A stretch of DNA of 64,000 nucleotides from Lactarius indigo (Eukaryota > Basidiomycota > Agaricomycetes > Russulales > Russulaceae), in NCBI GenBank assembly GCA_025766275.1, contig JAFKAC010000013.1, positions 1,054,001 through 1,118,000 of the forward strand, in the 5' to 3' direction. Position numbers and translations under genes: made by a program. The notes under the pieces were generated by a model. That model had not been told where the DNA came from. It saw only the letters and a list, made by a program, of their open reading frames with translations, and did no database searches. This document shows positions 54,843-64,000 of this stretch, piece after piece. Numbering within the stretch: position 1 is the first letter of the stretch; every line of letters begins with the position of its first letter.

Positions 54843-57800
54843 TTGGCTGCTGCGTCGGTCTGAGGCTCATTTAATTTTTGAAATTTTTTTTTTGCTCGCT
54901 TGCTTGGGTTATCATCGTCTAGTCCTTCACAAACAAAAGCTCATTCACCCGCTATGATACAACAGATCAAGTTTTTTGTCACATTTTAATGCAACGTTCC
55001 CAATCTCATCCACGTTCACGTATTCATTCCATAAATCCATGAATTACATTACTTGTCTTGCGCATTTTCTTGTTTCCTTCTATGTTTTATCTTGTATGAT
55101 CGACCCACTCGCCCATGTGTACCTATCGGGTCGAGGGTTTTAAAAAATAACGAGTTACAGACTACATCTGGGGCGCCTGATGATCCAGCCGGAGTAAAGT
55201 TACAGGTATTTCCAAGATCACGAATGTGCCTATGAAACGGCGGCGCCTAGAAACACAAGACACGGAAGAAACACATATATTATGGGGAGGTGAACTTTCA
55301 TCGCACTTTGTGAGCTAGTACCAGATATGAAGGACAGGATAGCACGTTCTCGAGTGAGCTTTGCGGGATGGGGGTAGTCGTCTCCACTCCTTTCGTAAGG
55401 ATCTTTGGCGACAGAAATCACACTACGGGGCTTAGCAAGGGGGTCAGTGATGACGTGAGGCGATCCTCCATAATAGCATCCGAAGTAATGGGGATTGGGT
55501 AGATGTGGGGACGCCACTAACAAGCCCGGACGACGTCGAGTAGTAGAGCACATGGCTTGAACCTTGGTAGGCTGCGAGGAACCGGGACTCGAAAACACCG
55601 AGCGTAAGTGAAGGCAGCAATTATCTCTACCGTGTGGGATGAAGGGACAGGTGGGGACAAAGAACGGCGCACGTCGAACAAGGTATAGCGTTCCATGAAC
55701 GCTCAATAGCACAGACATCATACATATGTGACAGGGGCGTCCTTGACAGCTGGCGTGAAAACGAGTTCTTCAGTTGGTAACGTTGGGTGTACTACTTGTA
55801 CTTGTCAATAACGTGATATAAAACATCACTCACATCGTACTGTATCCATCGCCTAAATTCTCGGTCCTTATTAATTGAAGCTGTTGATAATTTCGGCCCT
55901 CCCTGCAGTCACTGTCGAAGACTAAGTCAGAGGGTTAATTTCAGTAAATTAAGCCGGAACCCATGTGTAATATCGGCGATACTTCTTCAGACTTGGTAGG
56001 CTTAGGTTCCCGTAAATCTTCCCATTGACGATCGACCACGAAATAGTAGACCTTGCGACCCTTGCCTTCAAACCTTCTGTTCAGAACGCCCTGAAAGTGG
56101 GGTCTTGGAAGCAAGCCTGGAAGTGCTCTGATGCATCTTGGTGCATCAAACCGAAACGTAAGTATATTGCTGGGAGCAATATTTCTTCAAGTACGGCTGA
56201 AACTTCGAGATTGTGTCCTCTGCATGATCAACTTACTTCGCGGCAGATCCTTTGAGATCTTCCATTCTTTCCAAGTCGTTCGACAGCTCCTGAATCGCCG
56301 CGTCCCTATTTAAGACAGAGACGCCCGCCAAAACAAGATGTCCCTGGCTTTTCTTCCATGTTCGAGTTTAGGGGGTTTGATAATGCCGTTATCCGGAATA
56401 TCCACGGAAGTATGCTGGGTGCTGGCCTCTGCAACGGCCGTGGATCCCAGGCCACAGTTAAGGATGTGTAAACGCATACCCCCTTCTAGATTACATTACC
56501 ACATTCTGCTCTCGTCTTAGCTGGTTCAGTCCGTGGGCCAAATGAGGCACCGGCAGTTTTTGCCCTGCGGTGGTGTTTCTGTAAAGAATTTATGATTCAA
56601 GTGAAAGAAATCAGTCAAGATAATTGGTATGTTCGATTTTCGGACGTCAACCGACTAGATTGCCTCAATACCTCGCCTAGAGGTTGAACAGTTAGTGTAA
56701 GACGTAAGACTTGAACAAGGTTAAGAGACCTTTTCTGAAAAAAAAAGGTTAAATACTTGTAACGATCTGCAGAGATTTCGAGTCGTGTATCGAATCGAGT
56801 GAGCAGACTATTGGTGTGAATCCCTAAAGGGAGGTGGCAGACGGCGCTTTTGTCCTCTGCGCAGGTCGAAACAGACTAAGCGGCAGCCACGAAGTATATT
56901 TTCTCAGGCCTGAAAACATCAATCACGGTATGAGTTGACTAAAATAAAACAAATATTTGGTGAGATGCGTGTTCGGCCTTTAGAACGCTGAAAGGTACCA
57001 ATCCAAGACGACAGAAAGGGGGCGTCGGACACTATTGGAGACGGTAGATCAGGTGGTACCGTTGACAAGTCTCAGCACGCTCCTTATTTTCTTGCAAGGT
57101 TCAGAGGGTAGCCCTATGATAGCAATCCAGGGCGCAGCACAAGTGAAACCTTCAAATCCGCGTGTGCAGCGTGCATCATCTCCTGGGAGCACCGGCTCCA
57201 AGAATCAAATAAGCTCCAAATTGCTTTATTTATCCCCAAAAGGTGTGTTATTGTGGCGATGATAGCTGCCAGTCATGAGGATTGATCAAGGGAATGGTTA
57301 TGAGAAATGATTTCGGAATTTCAGGCCTTTTCGGGTTCTCACTGGCCCGGGGTCACGAATCACGATACAGCGGAGCATTAATTAGCCTATATCCCCTCTC
57401 GTGTGGGTGACGATAGGCCCAATACGTGTCAATGGACTCCTGGGCGTGGGCCCGAATAGACGATGACCTGGAACGAGAGAAGGCGAGAAGTCAAACAGCG
57501 TCCCGTGACGACATAAGTACACTATACAGTAAGTTCAGTGGCAGTGCATTGGCAGAATCTAAAACGGCAAGTGCCGCGAAACGAACTTTGCAAGATTACC
57601 GATGAGAGGTCATGGGATTGGCACACCAATCAAAGGACAGCGATCATAACGGTTTCCATGATTATTCACAAAACATCGATGTCTATATCAAACCACGCGA
57701 ACAATTACGCCCATACGTCCCCCACCCCCGCCCTCTTGCAAAACCGCGACCGATGTGCAGAGAGACGGGACACGATGAACTAACCTAGGACTTCGGAGTA

Positions 57801-60645
57801 GGGGCGGGTTCTTGGGCGGGTTTCTTGTGGTATGAGTCCTATTATCGGGTGCAGGACCATTAACAGCGCGCACATAATAACATCAATAGCGTGGATTACT
57901 CACTTTTCCATCAGGGGCCTGGCTACGACGACCTTGAGTGACAGGCGTGGTACTCGCCTCAGGCGCGATAACTGATGCGTGCTTGGTCTGCGATTCGGCG
58001 GTTTTTCCAAGGACCGCGTCAGCCGCCCGCTATTTTCGAAATCCATGTCACAATATGAACGCGTGAGAGGGGGTCGAATACAGACTTCCAGCAACGAAGC
58101 ACTAGTATCTTCCGACTTATCAACAGTGTCCGTAGTGCCAACGACGCTGTCTACAGCAGCCTTAATAATATCCTAGCCGAATGGGAAGTATCGAGAGATG
58201 ACAAGTAACGATAGACACTAACTGTTAAGCCCATGATGTCTTTGTGATTTAAAACTTGAAATATGATGGTCGAAGATTGAAAGATGAGAGGGTTGGTGAA
58301 AGACTTGTGCGGTAGGTCAAGCTAGTTATAGAGTTCCATAGCGCATATACAGAGTATGGATGACGTCCTTCTGATTACGATCTAATGTCTCTGTTCGGTA
58401 GGCGACCAGCCTTTACCGCTGCTGCATGTCCAGGAATTTCAAACGAAAAATCCGGTGTGAAGAATCACGCTGCATGGTAGAGGCCAGAGATCTAGGTTAC
58501 GGAACTGCTGCGGAACGACGTTTCTAGCAGAGATGAATTGAAGGAGTCATGCGTGAAAATGATGCGAACAAACGGCTAGTGAGAAGGCTTTTATTGAGAC
58601 AATCTTTGATTCAGAGAATCACGAGGAATCCTTGAGGCAGTTCGCACCCAGTATAATGGCTATTTGATCTGCCATCAAAGGTAGAGAAGCCGGGCTAGTG
58701 ACACCCACAGACCCATTCTAGCACGACAGCCTATCAAGAGCGGGATATCCTAATCCTAAACTTTTCACGAGGGCTGTCGAGCGAAGAGCTATACCGTGAC
58801 AAACAGAGCGTCTTGCCCCGATTGGAAATGCGTCCTCATGCAGGGTATGAATGGACCCCTGACTTGCTGGACCGACTACGTCGTCTCTTGCATTCTGGGA
58901 CTTTCTTCATTACGTACAGAGCAGGAGGAGACAGATAAAGAAGAAAAAGGGTCGCTCGAAACAGGCAACGGCACGTGACAAGACTATTAGATGATTGGCC
59001 AACTCAGCCGTGGCCGAAAAGGCGACCGATGTCACGCGATGCAGGGCACGAGCGAAGCGAAGGGCCAAATATGGACATCCGAGCCGCGCCTTGACCAAGC
59101 TCAAGACTATTTCTGACTCGGAGGAGGGACGCAGGTGCGTTCATTGCCTCTCATCTTCTCCGAGTTATGCCGCGCCTTGGAAAGACCACCCACAAGTCTA
59201 GCGGCGTCTCGTAGCTGACATCTGCACTAATATAGTACTACGACGACAATGTCCGATTTCTAGGCCTCGCCCTTTACCTACTACAGAGGTCCCGGTCTCG
59301 ATCGAGGGCTCCTAGCCTGTGCGACGGCCACAACACGAGGGGGACCGCCGCCATGCTCGGGCATTCGCTCCATGGACGAGGTACTGCGAGCGGCGCAGTA
59401 GACTTGCCAACTTCTTCCGAAGATAGACTCATCAGCGAATTCCCTATCGGCGCGCTGGTTGATTGGTCCGCTGGCATCTCTTACACTATCCCTCACGGCT
59501 TGACCGCGACCGAGGCATCGCGCTTGGGAAAAGAAAGAACTGGGGTGTGTGTACCAAGATTTGGTCATCATTCAACTTGAGGCCCCCTCCGTTTGCGGCC
59601 TTTCATTATTCTTCTGTCCCCTTCTCAGCCGTCGTTCTGTTTTAACAACCGGTGGCGTCTCGTAGCATCAAAAGCACACTAGCGTGTGAATGGCAGTTAT
59701 GGACGGAGGCAGTTGAAGGGAGTAACAGAGGTAAGGAAGAGCTCAAGCCTTGCGATCATCTTTCCGCTTAACTCCTGCTGAAGCCTATCAAATTTCAAAG
59801 CGTGTCGGCATCGCGCCTCAGAGTTGGCTTTACCTCTTGAGCTATGGAGATCTTCTTCGTCAAAGGACTGGACAAAAGAAGTATGTTCGATCTATCTATC
59901 TATGAACAGCCTCTACCGTGATCTTGTTGCAACCCCCCTCACCACCGCGCACCGGCGAATTTATCTATCGATTTAATCTACATAAGTATAAATTGACGAT
60001 AAGCACCAGGGAACATTTTTTTGCGCAGTCCTGGCCACACCCACCGCTTACGGCTGCATTAGTTCTCATTGGGAGAAAGGAACAGGTAGGAAGGAGGAGC
60101 AGGGGCACGCTTCTCCAGGGCGACACCGGTGAATGAAAGACGCGAGCACGTACGGAGATGTACGGTTATCGCGATCTCATACTTGGTCTTGGTGGGAAGG
60201 GCAGTGCCCGACTTGATTTGATCAAGGTCACTTGTCATAAGAGCGCCCCGATCGCAGAGATGAAATGAGCCGAGATAGGTTCGTCGTGCGGCGCGACCGC
60301 ACTAGGCCGGCGAGACAGAAAATCCCAACATCCTTGTTGATACTCAGAGCCGAATTCCGGTCAACGTGAACGAGCTGACACGCTGAAAGACATAGTACAC
60401 ATATAGCATACAGGATAGAGATTACAGTTAACGTCACGTGAGAATGTCGTCGAATATGTATATGGTATCAAATACAGCCCAATGGTCCAAGGTATAGATA
60501 AAAAAAACATTGCACTACAAGATCCCAAAGGAAAGGAGTGAGCGCGACCGGCGAAAGAAAAAAAGGAATAAATAAATAACGCAAAGAACAATGAAACAGA
60601 CGAAAATAAAACGTTTCGAGTTGAATCACCACTGATCGTCATCGG
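54843..60645. other. 5.8-kb stretch without a convincing gene
   Basis: This lies between the 3' ends of the kinase (plus) and adenylate cyclase (minus). It has AT-richer 3'-UTR-like DNA at both edges, short frames only, a few homopolymers and a short (tcta)n at 59893-59906. No paralogue of the repeats elsewhere in the window was noticed. Non-coding transcripts cannot be judged from sequence alone. Confidence 0.4.
55230..55721 (-). CDS. Unassigned 163-codon frame
   Basis: The longest frame in the gene-poor interval. No domain was recognised. Its last part contains an internal MKVHLPIIYVFLPCLVFLGAAVS segment that resembles a signal peptide but ends at a stop. It may be a chance frame or a gene with unrecognised introns. 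Confidence 0.2.
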   Translation of the reverse strand: MMSVLLSVHGTLYLVRRAPFFVPTCPFIPHGRDNCCLHLRSVFSSPGSSQPTKVQAMCSTTRRRPGLLVASPHLPNPHYFGCYYGGSPHVITDPLAKPRSVISVAKDPYERSGDDYPHPAKLTRERAILSFISGTSSQSAMKVHLPIIYVFLPCLVFLGAAVS

Positions 60646-63600
60646 TCATCGACCGAGCAGCTCCAGAACTTGTTGCAGCGTCCCCGGATCGAGCGGGTGC
60701 CCACTCTGCATGCGGGACGCCAACGCGGCCCTGATGGCCTCGACGCCTGTAGCCAGTCCGGACGGCGCGTCCAAGCGCGCTGAGAGCGACTCGACCGCGA
60801 GCTCGAGTTGCACCAACAAAAAGTCGAGCACGCCCAGCACCTCCGCCTCGGACGCGCGCTCTGACACAGTGGGAACGAGCGCGCCAAAGTCGCTGTACAG
60901 GAACCGCCCGCTGTCCACGTCCGCAGGCGCGACCACCTGCGCGTGTGATCCCTTGCGCACAGGTAACGGGCGGAACACGCGTCCGCTGGCGAGCGTCTGC
61001 AGGCGCACCGCCAACTGCGCGAGCTCGCGCACCTGCTTTGGCGTCCAGCTGCACTCCACCCACGGCAACGCGGCGCCTGCAGAGTCAAGCGACAGCTCGT
61101 CCGCGCTCGGATGCTCTGCAACAGCCTCTGTAGGCGCAGCGGGCGCGGGTTGAGCGGCGACGGCGGCAGGTGGCATGTGGAGGCGGCCAAGGAGCTTTCG
61201 TGGGTACACGGCTGTCATCATCTCGGGGATTTCGAGCCCTTTGAGTTTCCTTTCGCCGACGGGGATGTATTGAGGATCCAATGACTGCAGGGCATCGACG
61301 GTGGTGATCAATTGGAACTCCACAGAGGCTGACTCGACCCTCAGCTCGCGTAGCGCGTCTGCACTCAGCAAGATCTGACCACCCGCCGCCGAATTGGCCA
61401 CGCGAGATGCACGGTTTACCATTGGGCCATAATAGTCCATGCGTCGCGAGACCAAGTCCATCTCGCACACCGGCGCGCCGCAGTGAATACCCATTCGGAG
61501 GCTTAACCCACGAACGATGAGGGTCCCTTCGGCATCGTAGACCTCACGGCCCTCAGGCAAGTCGAGGATCTCCTTCGGCCACGACTCCTCTAGCAGGAGC
61601 ATCTGTACGCTGCTGCACCATAACAACGCCGACGATACCGTCGTGAACGCGACCATGAACGAATCACCTTCCGTCTTCACCTCGTAGCCACCGCAGATAC
61701 GTACGTGGCGCCGCAGCAGTTGGTGGTGCATCGTCACTGCCGTTCTCATGGCTGTCTCATTGACGTCCCATAGGTGCGTCGAGTTGACGATGTCGGTGAA
61801 CGCGAGGACGACTTGACCAACGGGAGGCGAAATCTCAGGGTCCAGCCGGCCGGTCTCATTGTCCCCGACTTCGTCTTTGCGGTTCCGGCGCGGAGGTGGG
61901 AAAAGCTCTGCGTCCTGAAGCGGATCCTTCTCCTGTCCACGCGGAGTGAACATGCCGGCCAGGGAGATCACCATGATCATAGTGGTGCCCTCCGACCCGT
62001 AGCTGACGGCAAAGTCACGCAACTTCTGCGCCGCGATCATTGGGTCCGCTCGCTCAGACCGTGCAATGTCTACTGCCGTCTGATACGAGACAAAGTCCCA
62101 CAAGCCGTTGTTAGCGATGATTAAGAACTCATCCAATTCCGATAGCTTCAACGAGCTGACGTCCGGCCGCGCATTGACGATCGGCAAGAGGTGGTAATAC
62201 CCAAACGATCGGGATACGTCCGCCTCGTCATTGACCAGTCCTTTCGGTGATACCCAACCCTCCGCTGCACGAATGCGCATGATCTCATTCAGCTCAAACG
62301 GTTCGTGCTTGACTGAGACGACTTGCGCCTGACCGCGTCGAGACATGACCGCAAGTGCATTCCCCGCATTCGCGACGAAGAGGTGGTGACCACGAAAATA
62401 CGCCACGACCCCCGAAGCGCCAATGCTCGACACGCCGCCGGCCGCATCGGCGGCGCTCATGCCGAAAAGTGTGCCGGCGGAACGATGACTAGCCTGGGAC
62501 ATCTTGCGGCCGTTCGCACCGGTTGAATACGTGGAGAACAGGTGGTCGTGAGTGAGACGATTGAGCTTGAGGAATGTCCGCCGAAGTGCATCCGGGTATG
62601 ACTCGCCCTTGCTCGAGTCGAGGGCCTTGAGCTGCTCCGTAAAGATCGATACAAAGTTGTCGTGCAGAAACTTCGAGATGTGTGTATTGTGAGGCGATGC
62701 GTGTGACCGCCCAAACATGGCGAAGATGGCCTCGTCACGGCCCCCTCGAAAAGCGGGCTGCACTAGATCGAACATCGACAAGTACTCCCGATTCCCGAGG
62801 TTATCCGCAATGCCATACTGAAGTTGGTTGACGAGCGTAACTGAAGTGCGGACTCGCCGGTCTTCTGTATCGTCCGGGATGTTCACAGCGAGAGTCGTTG
62901 TGACATCCATGAGCCCGAGAACTCGAAGCTGGGTCAGCTCTTGAAACCCTGCGAGTCGATCCAGGAGACCATTACTGGGCCCCTCTCGATCCCCTTGCCG
63001 TTGCCAGGTCTGAATTCTTAGATGCTTGTTCCCGGACAAATTGAGGTACTTGAGATTTTTATTGAAATTCCTTTTATGAAAGTAAAAGAGCACGCTCGTC
63101 AGTTATCCCTGGCTCACATGACCTTTAAAACTTACCAGTTCCAGTCGAACTCCCAGTTGCTGATATTGTACCTCAGACCGTTGCTGCCGACGTCCAACAC
63201 TGCGAGATTGATGACCTTTCCAAGCTCTTGTGGCAGCGTCAACAGGCGGTTCCCATTCAAATACAACACCTCGAGCTTGTTCAACCGTGGCAGGTCCTCG
63301 GTCGGTAAGCCCGCGAGCTTGTTCCCGCTGAGGTAAAGCTCCTCTAATAAGACGATCTCCTTGAAGAACTGCCTAGGTAATTCCTGGATGTCGTTGAAGG
63401 ATAGATTGAGCACCCTCAGCTCCCGTAAGATCATTAATAATGGTAATGCGTCATCAGTGAGTCGATTCTCGCCAAGATATAATCGCTGAAGGGACTTCAC
63501 GAGAGGCGGCAACAAACGCGACACCGCAACCGAGCCGGCCGTGGAGACTTTGCGATCTGCCAGGGTCGGAACTAAAGTCACAGTCGAGCTCAAGGCACTC

Positions 63601-64000
63601 TCGAGCATGACAGACGCGGCAGACGAGGAGGCGGAGGCTGAGGCAGGGATAGGTGATGGCAACCGTATGTGCGCGATGAGGTTCGACGCCATGTTAATCC
63701 GCTCGAGTGACCCGCAGTTCCAAAGTGCCGCAGGGAACTCAGTGAGGTTGTTGTTATGCACGTCCAGTCGCTCGAGCTTTTGCAACCGGCCAATGCTTGA
63801 AGGGAGGGCGCCAAGCAGGTTGTCCGAACATGAGAAGGAATGGAGCAGGCTGAGCTCACCAAGCGACTCGGGGATCGCACGGAACTTGTTGCGATCTAAG
63901 ATCAACTCTTCCAGGCTTGTCAATTGCCCGAGAGCAAGATCGTCGAGCGACGATAGCTTGGCGCTAGCGACGTTGAGGTATGTTAGTGCGACCGGCATCC
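60646..64000 (-). CDS. Adenylate cyclase, 3' part (gene continues past right edge)
   Basis: Two exons are visible, 60646-63070 and 63136 to the window edge, with a 65-nt GT-AG intron (63071-63135) inside the hallmark WNWNFNKNLKYLNLSGNK segment. From the N-terminal side: leucine-rich repeats (63998-about 62950), which in yeast Cyr1 mediate Ras activation; a PP2C-like domain (about 62800-61980); the class III catalytic domain (about 61830-61330) with metal-binding FTDIVNSTHLW and EGDSFMVAF and the YYGPMVNRASRV loop; and a C-terminal Ala/Pro-rich region ending LLGR that corresponds to the Srv2/CAP-binding end. It makes cAMP from ATP at the membrane periphery. The first part of the gene, with any Ras-association domain, lies outside the window. 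No breaks seen. Confidence 0.95.

Noticed and set aside
55247..55321. Possible 75-nt intron extending the frame at 55230-55721
   Set aside because: Splicing leads to the same nearby stop, so it does not improve the gene model.
59893..59906. Short (tcta)n run
   Set aside because: Too short to be more than ordinary low complexity.

Overview
The window reads as nuclear DNA of an Agaricomycete fungus. The basis is short (43 to 75 nt) GT-AG introns, a C2-NACHT-WD40 NOD-like receptor with near-identical WD repeats, Methyltransf_22-type membrane proteins, a Cyr1-type adenylate cyclase and Tf1/sushi-, copia- and Tad-like retroelements. A Rhizoctonia-like species is my guess, by style of the WD repeats only.

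Layout: (1) 1-23.3 kb is an NLR/methyltransferase region. A segment of about 6.5 kb is present twice (about 918-7439 and 16483-23249), flanking an intact 1,775-aa C2-NACHT-WD40 receptor gene (8202-13899, minus, 8 exons). Each segment carries a truncated C2-WD40 receptor relic whose 3' end is inverted, plus two tandem methyltransferase paralogues. Only one of these four (21633-23031) is intact. (2) 23347-42513 is a three-level nest of retroelements with target-site duplications at every level. A 6.3-kb LINE was cut by a Ty1/copia element (29123-41941), which was cut by a self-priming Tf1/sushi-like LTR element (33220-40365). The innermost element has identical 389-bp LTRs and one 1,987-codon frame. 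That frame holds only eroded traces of gag-pol but ends in a BTB/POZ domain and a CCHC knuckle. (3) 42.5-52 kb holds two duplicated genes for small secreted histidine-rich proteins, an identical inverted pair of 288-bp TA-flanked MITEs (one inside a broken receptor-like gene), and a fifth methyltransferase relic. (4) 52.4-64 kb holds two conserved genes: a Chk2/Rad53/Cds1-type FHA kinase (52368-54842, plus, 9 exons, 644 aa) and the 3' part of adenylate cyclase (60646 to past the right edge, minus), separated by 5.8 kb in which I see no convincing gene.

The most unusual object is the innermost LTR element. It moved recently (identical LTRs) although its reverse transcriptase, RNase H and integrase signatures are nearly unrecognisable, its single reading frame is still open, and its coding region carries four hairpins whose stems covary and which persist across a change of reading frame. 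The kinase (DNA-damage checkpoint) and adenylate cyclase (cAMP signalling) are ordinary core genes; the left three quarters of the window is accessory, duplicated and transposon-rich.
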